Assembly (NCBI RefSeq): GCF_003725795.1 | Contig: NZ_RBEE01000043.1 | Span: forward strand, 248,001 to 312,000 | Source of the DNA: Pedobacter jejuensis | GTDB taxonomy: Bacteria > Bacteroidota > Bacteroidia > Sphingobacteriales > Sphingobacteriaceae | Reading direction: 5' to 3' | Length of the DNA stretch: 64,000 nt | Position numbers and translations under genes: made by a program | Notes under the pieces: model-generated | Told to the model about the DNA's origin: nothing | What the model saw: the letters and a program-made list of their open reading frames with translations, nothing else | Databases searched by the model: none | Shown: positions 18,799 through 28,167 of the stretch, piece by piece | Numbering within the stretch: the first letter of the stretch is position 1 | How the letters are laid out: every line of letters starts with the position of its first letter

Positions 18799-20346
18799 AT
18801 GTTTAAAAACTTCCTATACGCACTTTTATCTTTAATTATACTACCTTATATATCAAATGCACAACCAACATCAAAAATTGCACCAAAAAGAGAGTTTAGA
18901 GGGGTTTGGATTGCTACCTTAAGCAATATTGATTGGCCATCAAGGCCAGGGCTATCTGTAGATCAACAAAAGCAAGAGTTAATTGGTATTCTTGAAAGAC
19001 ATAAATCTCAAGGTTTAAATGCCATTTTATTACAAGTTAGACCAGCTGCCGATGCATTTTATGGCAAAGGAAGAGAACCTTGGAGCCAATGGCTTATGGG
19101 CAAACAAGGTTTAGCCCCAGCAGGCGGTTATGACCCATTAGAGTTTGCAATCAAAGAAGCTCACTTTCGCGGGATGGAACTACATGCATGGTTTAATCCA
19201 TACCGGGCAAGTATGAATAGCGTAACGCCGCTAAGTGCAGAGCACATTACAAAAAAACACCCTGAATGGTTTTTTACCTATGGAGGAAAGAAGCAATTTG
19301 ACCCCGGCATACCTGAAGTTAGGGAATACATTACACAGGTTATTTTAGATGTTGTAAAAAATTATGATGTTGATGGGATTCATTTTGATGATTATTTTTA
19401 TCCATATCCAATTGAAGGACAAAGGATTAATGATGGAGATACTTTCTACAAAAATCCAAACAACTTCTCTAACATAAAGGATTGGCGAAGAAACAATGTA
19501 GATCTGTTAATCAAAATGGTTGATGATAGCGTTCATCATTATAAAAAGTATGTTAAATTCGGTATTAGTCCTTTTGGGATTTGGCGAAATAAATATGAAG
19601 ATCCAGAAGGTTCGGCAAGTAGTGGCCTGTCAAATTATGCAGAATTGTATGCTGATAGTAGGAAATGGGTAAAGGAGGGCTGGGTAGATTACATCAACCC
19701 ACAAATTTATTTTACGTTTACCAGGAAGGTAGCCCCATTTGGAGTGCTTTTAGATTGGTGGAGTAATAATGCTTACGGAAGGCATGTTTATATTGGGCAA
19801 GGCGCTTATCTAGTAAATTCGAGGGCAGAACTAGCTTGGAGAAACCTATCAGAAATTCCAAATCAAATAAGAAAGGTTAGAGAAAGTTCTCGTATCCAAG
19901 GAAGTGTTTTCTTCTCTTCTAAGTCGTTAAGTACCGTTGCAAGGGCAGTTGGCGATTCTTTAAAAGTCGATTTATACAAATACCCGGCTTTACCACCTCA
20001 AATGCCTTGGTTAGATGAAACGCCGCCAAACCAGCCATTAGCGCTAACCGCTGATGCATTGAAAGATGGTGTGCATTTGAAGTGGTTAATGCCAACAAAA
20101 GCTACTGATGGAGAAACTGCATCTGGATTTGTAGTTTACAGATTTGTAGAGGGTGAGAAAATATCAATACTCGACCCTAAAAATATCTTAAAAATTAGTT
20201 TTGATAATTACCTGACTTTCATTGATACAACCACAGAAAGCGGGAAAAGATATAGCTATTTAGTAACTGCTTTAGATAGATTGAAAAACGAAAGTGAGCC
20301 ATCCGGACCAGTTGGCGTAGAAATTCCAATGGCTAAAGAAGATTAA
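18799..20346 (+). CDS. exported family-10-like glycoside hydrolase (GHL10, COG1649; DigH-like)
   Basis: The 515-residue protein has a signal peptide (about 1-21, cut near NAQPTS). The catalytic TIM barrel (DUF187/GHL10) starts at EFRGVWIATLSNIDWPS. It includes LLQVRPAADAFYGKGREPWS, MELHAWFNPYRAS, DGIHFDDYFYPY (acidic pair near 195) and YINPQIYFTF. A fibronectin-like domain occupies the last 110 residues. The characterised E. coli relative DigH (YddW) cleaves peptidoglycan strands stripped of stem peptides. The amino-sugar genes that follow fit that role, though YngK-type relatives have other or unknown substrates. It is expected in the periplasm or at the outer membrane. Confidence 0.82.
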   Translation: MFKNFLYALLSLIILPYISNAQPTSKIAPKREFRGVWIATLSNIDWPSRPGLSVDQQKQELIGILERHKSQGLNAILLQVRPAADAFYGKGREPWSQWLMGKQGLAPAGGYDPLEFAIKEAHFRGMELHAWFNPYRASMNSVTPLSAEHITKKHPEWFFTYGGKKQFDPGIPEVREYITQVILDVVKNYDVDGIHFDDYFYPYPIEGQRINDGDTFYKNPNNFSNIKDWRRNNVDLLIKMVDDSVHHYKKYVKFGISPFGIWRNKYEDPEGSASSGLSNYAELYADSRKWVKEGWVDYINPQIYFTFTRKVAPFGVLLDWWSNNAYGRHVYIGQGAYLVNSRAELAWRNLSEIPNQIRKVRESSRIQGSVFFSSKSLSTVARAVGDSLKVDLYKYPALPPQMPWLDETPPNQPLALTADALKDGVHLKWLMPTKATDGETASGFVVYRFVEGEKISILDPKNILKISFDNYLTFIDTTTESGKRYSYLVTALDRLKNESEPSGPVGVEIPMAKED

Positions 20347-21489
20347 TTAAACTTTGATAATAATATTCTTTTTATACATAATGTAAAGGAGAACGTAAAA
20401 GCCAAGCACATAAGTTATTGCCCAAACCAACGAGGCATTTATCGGAGAGAAAAAAGGTGCGTAGCAGGTTTCGTAAAAACGAACTAAAATGCCGGTTTTT
20501 GTTCCATCAGGGTTTGTTACCTGAATTAAATTTAACACTCTTGGCATTAATCCGGCTAGAAAAAACACCGTAATGGCATTTACACCATATACTACAAAAG
20601 GGGTTGTAAATTTCTTATAGCCCTGAACATCAATTATCCAATAGCAAAGTGCCAAGGCAACTGAAGCTAAACCACCAGCATATAAAACGTAAGAGCTTGT
20701 CCAAAGTGCTTTGTTAATCGGTAATTGTAAATCCCACAACAAGCCTAGAATAATTGCAGCAACACCAGCGCTAAACAACCATGCAACTTTTGTAGGGTTA
20801 TCTACATCTTTTCTGCGCATCCAAATTCCGACCAATATGCCGAATAAACAAGTTCCAATGGCGGGTAATGTGCTTAAAACCCCTTCTGGGTCCCAGGTTT
20901 TTGACGATGCCCAAATATGTGGCTCAGTCAAAATCCCTCTATCAATCCATGCTGCTAAACTGGTTTCCTTTTCTAAATTTGGATAACCAACACCCGGAAC
21001 AGGAACGAAGGTTAATAATGCCCAATAAACTGCGAGTATGATTATAAGGGTTTTAAAAATCGTTTTTTGTGAAGCTTTTAAAAAGATTATACTGCTAATG
21101 ATAAATACAATGCCAATGCGCTGAAGTACACCTAGTAGCCTTACAGTTTGTAAAGCATGGGCAGGATCGTTAAGAAGTTTCCCGAAAATGGCTAGGAAAA
21201 AGCCTAAAAAGTAAAGGGTTAAACCGCGTTTAATTGCTTTTAAAATAGTTTTTTTATGTGTTGATGGATCTGCTTTGCTGCTACTCATCGCAAAAGCTAT
21301 TGAAACACCTACAATCCAAAGGAAAAATGGAAATACTAAATCTGTTGGCGTACAACCATTCCACTCTGCATGCTCTAAAGGTGCATAAATATGACTCCAA
21401 CTGCCCGGATTATTTACTAAAATCATGGCGGCTACGGTTAATCCCCTAAAAAAATCAAGAGACAGCAAACGTTGTTTGGGTTGGGTCAT
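20347..21489 (-). CDS. NagX-like membrane acyltransferase (heparan-alpha-glucosaminide N-acetyltransferase family, DUF5009)
   Basis: 380 residues with about ten hydrophobic segments. The start QRLLSLDFFRGLTVAAMILV and CTPTDLVFPFFLWIVGVSIA are hallmarks of the COG4299 family, related to the lysosomal enzyme that acetylates terminal glucosamine. In bacteria nagX genes cluster with N-acetylglucosamine catabolic genes, as here beside nagB and anmK. The probable role is inner-membrane acylation or handling of amino sugars; this is inferred from family and context. Its stop codon abuts that of the convergent GHL10 gene, and a strong terminator separates it from nagB upstream. Confidence 0.83.
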   Translation of the reverse strand: MTQPKQRLLSLDFFRGLTVAAMILVNNPGSWSHIYAPLEHAEWNGCTPTDLVFPFFLWIVGVSIAFAMSSSKADPSTHKKTILKAIKRGLTLYFLGFFLAIFGKLLNDPAHALQTVRLLGVLQRIGIVFIISSIIFLKASQKTIFKTLIIILAVYWALLTFVPVPGVGYPNLEKETSLAAWIDRGILTEPHIWASSKTWDPEGVLSTLPAIGTCLFGILVGIWMRRKDVDNPTKVAWLFSAGVAAIILGLLWDLQLPINKALWTSSYVLYAGGLASVALALCYWIIDVQGYKKFTTPFVVYGVNAITVFFLAGLMPRVLNLIQVTNPDGTKTGILVRFYETCYAPFFSPINASLVWAITYVLGFYVLLYIMYKKNIIIKV

Positions 21490-21575
21490 TTCAAATTTGG
21501 GTTAGATTTCGAAAACTAATTTAGAGTATTGTTTTTGGAAATAGAAACTTCAAAAACTTTTGTAATCGATTTAAA

Positions 21576-21610
21576 TTAAAAATCCTGCTTTGTATTTCCA
21601 AAGCAGGATT
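21576..21610 (-). terminator. intrinsic terminator downstream of nagB
   Basis: A perfect 12-bp stem, AATCCTGCTTTG / CAAAGCAGGATT, with a 6-base loop. On the minus strand it is followed by a T-rich run. It ends 15 bases beyond the nagB stop, so nagB and the nagX-like gene are at least partly separate transcription units. Confidence 0.85.
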
Positions 21611-21624
21611 TTCTAAATTATAAC

Positions 21625-23550
21625 CTAATCTTCAAACTTCCACCTAACAAAAGCTTCCATCGCTTCATATTCGGCTAAGCCTAAATCATCATAAGCTTTG
21701 GCGGTATCGCGATTGCGATCTTCAGCCCTTTGCCAAAATTCTCTTGCGTCATCGCCTGGAAAAACAGCTCTGTCTTTCTGGCTCTGGTGCTTAAAGATGG
21801 CATACTTTTTACGCTCCAACTCCTGTGGACTGATAGGCACTGCCATTTCAATTTCATGTGTTTCAAACTCGTGCCATGCACCACGATACATCCACAACCA
21901 GCAATCTTTAGCCCATGCCTCTGTTTTACGCAATTCGGTTAAAGCAGCTAAAATAATATTAAAGCAAACAATATGCGTACCATGTGGATCTTCAAAATCT
22001 CCCGCAGCAAAAACTTGTTCTGGCTTAACTTTTTGTAGAAGCGCTATGGTTAATTCAATATCTAAATTCGTTACCGGGTTTTTTTGATTTTTACCACTTT
22101 CATAAAAAGGAAGTGCCTGGAAATGAATGTGATCATCATCTAAACCGCAATAACGAGCGCCGGCAATGGCCTCACCTTTTCTAATCAAACCTTTTACCGT
22201 TTGTATTTCTGGGGTATCAACCTGGTTGGGTTTCTTATCATCAATAAAAGTCCTCATCTTTTGATAAAGCTCTTTAAGATGAGTATTATCCATTCCCATT
22301 TTCTCGGTAAAATCTACATTAAACTCGACAAAACGTAGGGCATCATCATCCCAAACCGCTGTATTGCCCGAAGTTTGGTAGGCAACATGTACATCGTGTT
22401 TTTGATCTACCAAACGAATGAAGGTACCACCCATAGATATCACATCATCATCCGGATGTGGAGAAAAAATAATTACCCTTTTTTTAGCTGGTTCTGCTCT
22501 TTCTGGTCTTTGAGAATCATCAGCATTAGGTTTTCCACCCGGCCAACCAGTGATGGTGTGTTGTAATTTATTAAAAATATGAATATTGATATTATAAACT
22601 GGCCCTTTTTCAGTAGCCAATTGTGCCATACCATTATTGTTATAATCGTCTTCAGTAAGCTTTAAAATTGGTTTTTTCAAGGTATTTGCCAGCCAGATTA
22701 CAGCTTTACGAATCAAAGCTTCTGTCCAAACACAATCTTTAACCAACCAAGGTGTATCAAAACGAGTTAAATCTGACGCTGCTGGAGCATCCAAAATAAA
22801 CTCAACATGATCGGATAGCTGAAGGTATGTTGCCGGTACATCTCCAGAAATTTCACCTTCAACAGCTTTTTTGATAATTGAAGCTTTTTTACGGCTCCAG
22901 GCCATTAAAATAATTTCCCGGGCTTTAAAAATGGTACCAATTCCCATGGTAATTGCTTTCGTTGGCACAAAAGTTTTACCACCAAAATCACGTGCAGCAT
23001 CTCTGCGGGTTAAATCATCTAAGGTTACCAAACGCGTTCCGGAGTTTGGTGCAGAACCCGGCTCATTAAAACCAATGTGACCAGTACGACCAATACCTAA
23101 AATCTGAATGTCTAGTCCGCCTAAATCGCCAATCTTCTTCTCATAATCTAAACAAAAGGCTGGTATATCTTCTAAAGCTAAAGTACCATCTGGGATGTGT
23201 ACGTTGTTCTTGTCAATGTCTATATGATCGAAAAGATTTTCGTTCATAAAAGTAACATAGCTCTGTGCAGCGTTAGGCTGCATTGGATAATATTCATCCA
23301 GGTTAAAAGTAATTACGTTTTTAAAACTTAATCCTTCTTCCTTGTGTAGCCTTACCAATTCTGCATAAACAGCAATTGGCGTAACACCAGTAGCCAAGCC
23401 GAGCACGGCAGGTGTGTTATTAGCTTGTTTTGTTTTGATGAGTTCTGCAATGCGATGCGCAACATTTACAGATGCAATTTTCGGATTTTCGAACACGCTA
23501 ACCGGTAGTTTTTCGAAGCGTGTTTCCTCCAGTAGATTTAATCTTGCCAT
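21625..23550 (-). CDS. nagB: glucosamine-6-phosphate deaminase fused to a PIG-L/LmbE deacetylase domain
   Basis: The 641-residue protein has two enzymes in one chain. Residues 1-290 are a NagB deaminase: FNLDEYYPM with general base Asp85 and LGIGRTGHIGFNEPGS with His158. This part turns glucosamine-6-phosphate into fructose-6-phosphate and ammonia. After a linker, residues 355-641 are a PIG-L-type deacetylase with the zinc motif SPHPDDDVISMGG (about 364-376) and a second motif DPHGTH (521-526). Plain NagB is about 260 residues. The fusion, known in Bacteroidetes, could couple N-deacetylation of a GlcNAc-type substrate to deamination, but the substrate of the second domain is uncertain. A promoter-like sequence lies upstream. 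Confidence 0.93.
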   Translation of the reverse strand: MARLNLLEETRFEKLPVSVFENPKIASVNVAHRIAELIKTKQANNTPAVLGLATGVTPIAVYAELVRLHKEEGLSFKNVITFNLDEYYPMQPNAAQSYVTFMNENLFDHIDIDKNNVHIPDGTLALEDIPAFCLDYEKKIGDLGGLDIQILGIGRTGHIGFNEPGSAPNSGTRLVTLDDLTRRDAARDFGGKTFVPTKAITMGIGTIFKAREIILMAWSRKKASIIKKAVEGEISGDVPATYLQLSDHVEFILDAPAASDLTRFDTPWLVKDCVWTEALIRKAVIWLANTLKKPILKLTEDDYNNNGMAQLATEKGPVYNINIHIFNKLQHTITGWPGGKPNADDSQRPERAEPAKKRVIIFSPHPDDDVISMGGTFIRLVDQKHDVHVAYQTSGNTAVWDDDALRFVEFNVDFTEKMGMDNTHLKELYQKMRTFIDDKKPNQVDTPEIQTVKGLIRKGEAIAGARYCGLDDDHIHFQALPFYESGKNQKNPVTNLDIELTIALLQKVKPEQVFAAGDFEDPHGTHIVCFNIILAALTELRKTEAWAKDCWLWMYRGAWHEFETHEIEMAVPISPQELERKKYAIFKHQSQKDRAVFPGDDAREFWQRAEDRNRDTAKAYDDLGLAEYEAMEAFVRWKFED

Positions 23551-23583
23551 TTTTTTTTGTATGGATTATGATGTACGGAGCAG

Positions 23584-23617
23584 TAAATATAGATAGTTGT
23601 GCCCGATTTTTAACAAA
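23584..23617 (-). promoter_or_regulatory. candidate promoter of nagB
   Basis: On the minus strand TTTG (23614-23617) is followed after 22 bases by TATATTTA (23584-23591), one mismatch from TAnnTTTG. The start of nagB lies about 33 bases downstream. Confidence 0.45.
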
Positions 23618-23707
23618 GGTTATTTACTTTTATTGCAAGTAAATCGTGAAAAACGAATTAAAGGCACAAACAAACGTTTGATCGTTTTCAGAATAATCAC
23701 TTCAATT

Positions 23708-24904
23708 ATGAATCATCAGATAGAAAAATTGTACACAAAGGCTAATAAGCAAGAGCGATTGATTATTGGTTTGATGAGTGGTACCTCGATGGACGGACTA
23801 GATATTGCGCTTTGTAAAGTTAGCGGTAGTGGTGCAGAAACCGACATTAAGATTTTAGAATTTAAAACCGGTGAATTTACGGATGACTTTCGTGCTAAAA
23901 TAAAAGCCATATTTTCTAAAAAAGAAGTCGACTTACAACTGGTTTGCCTGATGAATGAACATATTGCCGATGTACATGCATCATTAATTAATCGTGCTTT
24001 GAAAGAATGGGGTTATAAAAATGATGAAATTGATTTTATAGCAAGCCATGGGCAAACCATTTTTCATGCGCCAAAATCGTTACATAAGATAACAGATTAC
24101 CCGAATGGCACTTTACAAATCGGCGATGGCGACCATATTGCAGTAAAAACAGGAATTATAACTTTGTCGGATTTTAGGCAAAAGCATTTGGCTGCTGGAG
24201 GTGAAGGCGCTCCATTAGCGGTTTATGGCGATTATCTGATTTTCTCGAAAAAGGGCGAAAATAGAGTAATGCTAAACATTGGCGGAATTGCCAATTTCAC
24301 TTATTTGCCCGGAACATTAAACGCAAATGAAATTTTCTCTACAGATGTTGGTCCGGGAAATACCATAATGGATCAATATGTTCAGCAGCACTACAACCTT
24401 TTTTATGATAAAAATGCAGCAATTGCTTCATCGGGAACATTAAATAAGCCTTTATTATCTGCTTTGCTTAGCTGCGATTTTTTTGAGGTTGAGTTTCCGA
24501 AAACCACAGGGCCTGAATTATTTAATCTCGAATATTTGTTAGCAGCTCAAAGGCAATCATCAGCAGAAAATATAAGTAAAGAAGATGTAATGGCAACCTT
24601 ATGCCATTTTTCTGCAGAAACCATAGCTAATGCAATTCAGCGATGTTTTGGGAATGATGCTGCGGCACAGGTATTTATGAGTGGTGGCGGTATGCATAAC
24701 CCTTTACTGGTTAGCCTTTTGAAAGCTAAGTTGCCTTATTCTACTTTTCTTACAACAGATGATTTAAACATCAACCCTGATGCGAAAGAAGCTGTGTTAT
24801 TTGCAGTTTTAGCTAATGAAACATTGTGCGGAAACCCAATTAACTTTGGAGAAAGACAAGGTGTGCCATCAATATGTATGGGAAAAATTAGTTTGCCCAA
24901 ATAA
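23708..24904 (+). CDS. anmK: anhydro-N-acetylmuramic acid kinase
   Basis: I place the start at ATG 23708 (398 residues). An upstream TTG at 23597 would add 37 residues lying in the nagB promoter region. The N-terminus has LIIGLMSGTSMDGLDIALC, the family signature. Further on are FIASHGQTIFHAP, LNIGGIANFTYLPG, DVGPGNTIMDQY and VFMSGGGMHNPLL of the ASKHA kinase fold. AnmK cleaves the 1,6-anhydro ring of anhydro-MurNAc and phosphorylates it to MurNAc-6-phosphate during peptidoglycan recycling. MurQ and NagA, needed to reach NagB, are not in the window. It is divergent from nagB and 70 bases upstream of a susC gene on the same strand. Confidence 0.95.
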   Translation: MNHQIEKLYTKANKQERLIIGLMSGTSMDGLDIALCKVSGSGAETDIKILEFKTGEFTDDFRAKIKAIFSKKEVDLQLVCLMNEHIADVHASLINRALKEWGYKNDEIDFIASHGQTIFHAPKSLHKITDYPNGTLQIGDGDHIAVKTGIITLSDFRQKHLAAGGEGAPLAVYGDYLIFSKKGENRVMLNIGGIANFTYLPGTLNANEIFSTDVGPGNTIMDQYVQQHYNLFYDKNAAIASSGTLNKPLLSALLSCDFFEVEFPKTTGPELFNLEYLLAAQRQSSAENISKEDVMATLCHFSAETIANAIQRCFGNDAAAQVFMSGGGMHNPLLVSLLKAKLPYSTFLTTDDLNINPDAKEAVLFAVLANETLCGNPINFGERQGVPSICMGKISLPK

Positions 24905-24974
24905 AACATTTTGTATATGCGCTATTTTATTAAATTTGCTCTCAATCCTAATCTTTACTAAAATCCTTAATTTT

Positions 24975-27900
24975 ATGGAAAAAATTTACCAAAAATGGTT
25001 ATCAAAGTTTCTTTTAATTTTGATGATTCCATTTCTGTTGCTCTTATTAACAGAGGTGGCTCATGCCCAAACCAAACGCTATACCATTAGCGGAAAGGTA
25101 ACAGATGGCGCAACAAAAGACCCAATTCCTGGGGCTGTAGTAAAAATTTTAAATACTACATTATCAACCAGCACCAATGCAAATGGAGCTTACAGTTTTG
25201 AGGTTGATTTAGCTGCAGGCAAGTATCAGCTACAAATATCTTATGTAGGCTATAAAACCATAACGCAAACTGCCGATTTGGGAAGTGCAGACCAAGTTCA
25301 GTTAAATGGTGCTTTAGGTACTGATGCTGTTGGTTTGGATGAAGTTATTGTTACAGGTACATCTCAAGGTACAACCCGTAAACAATTGGGTAGCTATGTA
25401 AGTACCGTAAAAGGTGATGATTTAAATAAAGCACCAAGTGGAAACGTTTTATCTGCATTACAAGGGAAAACACCAGGGGCGCAAATAAGTCAGAATAATG
25501 GAGATCCCGCTGGGGGCATGTCAGTGAGATTGAGGGGTATCAGTTCTGTTTATTCATCATCAGAGCCACTTTATATAATTGATGGTGTTATTGCGAATAA
25601 CTCAACCACTCGTGTTACCAATACTTCTGCCAATTATGATGGAGGAGGTGGTGGTACCGGCGGAAATGGAACTTTTGTTGGTTCAATAGGGCAAAACAGA
25701 ATGGTAGATATAAGTCCAGCCGATATCGATCATATTGAGGTTTTAAATGGTGCTGCAGCTGCGGCAATTTATGGTTCTAGAGCTAATGCTGGCGTAATCC
25801 AGATTTTTACAAAGAGAGGTAAATCTGGTGCAACACAAGTAAGCTTTAATACCAGTGTAACCATTAGCGAATTGCGTAAGCAAGTGGAAGTAAACCAGGC
25901 ACCGATTAAATTTGGTGGTTCGGTTAACGATTTTACACAAGATATTATTCAAACAGTTGTTGTAGTTCCGAATACGCCCGCAGTATTGTTAACTAACACA
26001 ACACCAGTTACGCGTTATAATTATCAGGACTATATTTTCCAAACAGGTGTTGGTACAGATAATTCGGTTTCAGTTTCTGGAGGTAATGATAATACTAAAT
26101 TTTATACTTCAGCTGGTTATTTCAAAAACCAGGGAATTATTAAGAATACAGATTTTACAAGGTATAATTTTAAAGCCAATTTAGATCAGAAAATTAATAA
26201 TTGGGCAAGAATGACTGCTGGATTCAATTATGTACATAGCGATGCAAACGAAAAACCTGATGGAAACTCATTCTTTTCTCCAATGAATTCGGTAACCATT
26301 ATTGGTAATTTCCATGATATTTTTAAACGCGATGCTTTAGGGAATTTACTTGCGGTTGGCGAACGTGGTCGTGTAAATCCGGTTTCAGTAATTGAAGATA
26401 TAAAACAGCGGCAATTTTCCAATCGGATTATAGCAAATACGGGTTTAAAATTAAATCCTGTTAAAAATTTAACAGTTGATTACACCATGGGTGTAGATAA
26501 TTCCATTCAAAATGGTACAACTTTTATTCCGCCTTTTGCTTACAACGTTAGCACAGGGTTTTACGGAGGAGGCGCAACTTTAGATCCATCGCTTAATGGT
26601 TATGCAAGTGCAGCCAATGCAACAACAACGTTATTTAATAATGAATTGAACTTTACATACGATGCTAAATTAACATCGCTTTTGAGTTCTACCACACAAT
26701 TGGGGGGGTCATATCAATATCAGAAAGATTTATATAGTTTATTAAACGGAAGAGGTTTAGCACCATTCGTAGAAACAGTAAACGGAGCAAGTTCAATTTT
26801 GCCAAATAGTGATAGAAGATCAGAATTGTCGATTTCCGGGGCTTATTTACAACAAAACTTTAAATATAAAGATCATTTATTTGTAACAGGCGCTGTTCGT
26901 GTCGATCAATCAACCGTGTTTGGCGAAGATAACCGAACTCAATATTATTTAAAAGCTAACATTAGTTATGTTCCATCATCTGCTGATTATTGGAAAGATT
27001 TTGGCGTTAGCTCATGGTGGAATGCCTTTAAAGTTAGGGCAGCTTATGGCGAATCAGGTAACTTAACTGGCATAGGGCCGTACGACCGTTTCAACGAGTA
27101 TTCTTCAAGTTCTTATGTAGGTAAAATTTCTTTAGTTTCCAGCGGCCAGTTAGCGAATACAAGCGTTAAGCCAGAAAGGCAGAAAGAATTGGAAATTGGT
27201 ACAGATATGGCCTTTTTTAAGAATCGTTTAAGTTTAACATTTAGCTGGTATAATAAAAATGTTAAGGATTTATTAATCCCGGTGGTTGTTGCGCCAACAA
27301 CTGGTTTCTCTAGTTTACTGGATAATGCGGGTTCTATCCGAAACAGAGGTTTCGAATTAATGCTTAGTGGCGTGCCTTTAAAGACTAAAGATTTCAGTTG
27401 GAACACAACTGTAATATTTAACAGAAACAGAAATAAAGCTGTTGGTACTGGTGGCTTACGTTTGATATCAACCAACCCTGGTGCACCTGTTGCTATTATC
27501 GATGGTCAGCCAATTGGAGTATTTTATGGAACATTTTTCGCACGCAATGCTGATGGAAACTTATTGACCAATTCAGCAGGTATACCTCAATTAGAAAAAG
27601 GTGTTCAAACTTCATCAACAACATTTACACCTCAACGCGATGCAAATGGATTGCCGACAGGAACAACTTTACGGAAGGTTTTAGGCGATCCTAATCCTGA
27701 CTATACAGCATCTTTTGTTAATGATTTTACATATAAAAAATTGAGTTTACATGTTCAGTTGGATGCTGTTCAGGGCGGTGAGGTTTGGAATGCAGACTGG
27801 CGAACAAGGCAGGGTGTTGGGAATGGTAAAGTTGCAGAACAAGAAGATTTAGGTCAAATACCTAGAGGTTATATCGCAGGTGTTTATGCAACTGAAGAAT

Positions 27901-28148
27901 GGCGTATTGATGATGGTTCATTTGTAAAATTAAGAGAGATTTCTTTAAGTTATAACTTAGGTAAAGTTTCGTTTGTAAAAGATCTTACTGTTAATGTAAG
28001 TGGTAGAAACTTATTCAGCTGGGATAACTACAAAGGCTACGATCCGGAATTAAATTCTGGAGGGCAATCAACTATTCTAAGAAACATTGATTTTGGTTCT
28101 GTGCCAATTCCACGCACATTTTCTTTGGGTTTACAGGCTAAATTTTAA
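24975..28148 (+). CDS. SusC/RagA-family TonB-linked outer membrane transporter
   Basis: I choose ATG 24975 (1057 residues) because a signal peptide follows directly (about 1-33, ending TEVAHAQ); a longer frame reaches back into anmK. A CarboxypepD_reg-like domain starts at YTISGKVTDGATKDPIPGA. The TonB-box region LDEVIVTGTSQGTTRKQLG and plug (LQGKTPGAQI, VRLRGISS, PLYIIDGV, AIYGSRANAGVIQI) follow. The C-terminal part is a 22-strand-type beta-barrel ending RTFSLGLQAKF. It imports oligomers across the outer membrane with the SusD-like lipoprotein encoded 19 bases downstream. The neighbouring anmK suggests amino-sugar or muropeptide substrates, which is inference. Confidence 0.93.
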   Translation: MEKIYQKWLSKFLLILMIPFLLLLLTEVAHAQTKRYTISGKVTDGATKDPIPGAVVKILNTTLSTSTNANGAYSFEVDLAAGKYQLQISYVGYKTITQTADLGSADQVQLNGALGTDAVGLDEVIVTGTSQGTTRKQLGSYVSTVKGDDLNKAPSGNVLSALQGKTPGAQISQNNGDPAGGMSVRLRGISSVYSSSEPLYIIDGVIANNSTTRVTNTSANYDGGGGGTGGNGTFVGSIGQNRMVDISPADIDHIEVLNGAAAAAIYGSRANAGVIQIFTKRGKSGATQVSFNTSVTISELRKQVEVNQAPIKFGGSVNDFTQDIIQTVVVVPNTPAVLLTNTTPVTRYNYQDYIFQTGVGTDNSVSVSGGNDNTKFYTSAGYFKNQGIIKNTDFTRYNFKANLDQKINNWARMTAGFNYVHSDANEKPDGNSFFSPMNSVTIIGNFHDIFKRDALGNLLAVGERGRVNPVSVIEDIKQRQFSNRIIANTGLKLNPVKNLTVDYTMGVDNSIQNGTTFIPPFAYNVSTGFYGGGATLDPSLNGYASAANATTTLFNNELNFTYDAKLTSLLSSTTQLGGSYQYQKDLYSLLNGRGLAPFVETVNGASSILPNSDRRSELSISGAYLQQNFKYKDHLFVTGAVRVDQSTVFGEDNRTQYYLKANISYVPSSADYWKDFGVSSWWNAFKVRAAYGESGNLTGIGPYDRFNEYSSSSYVGKISLVSSGQLANTSVKPERQKELEIGTDMAFFKNRLSLTFSWYNKNVKDLLIPVVVAPTTGFSSLLDNAGSIRNRGFELMLSGVPLKTKDFSWNTTVIFNRNRNKAVGTGGLRLISTNPGAPVAIIDGQPIGVFYGTFFARNADGNLLTNSAGIPQLEKGVQTSSTTFTPQRDANGLPTGTTLRKVLGDPNPDYTASFVNDFTYKKLSLHVQLDAVQGGEVWNADWRTRQGVGNGKVAEQEDLGQIPRGYIAGVYATEEWRIDDGSFVKLREISLSYNLGKVSFVKDLTVNVSGRNLFSWDNYKGYDPELNSGGQSTILRNIDFGSVPIPRTFSLGLQAKF

Positions 28149-28167
28149 TTCCTAAAAATTAATCGTT

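Noticed and set aside
21698..22087. 129-residue ORF antisense to nagB
   Set aside because: It is a shadow of the strongly supported PIG-L part of nagB; no motif or signal supports it.
27113..27475. 120-residue ORF antisense to susC
   Set aside because: It is opposite the conserved beta-barrel coding region and has no family resemblance.
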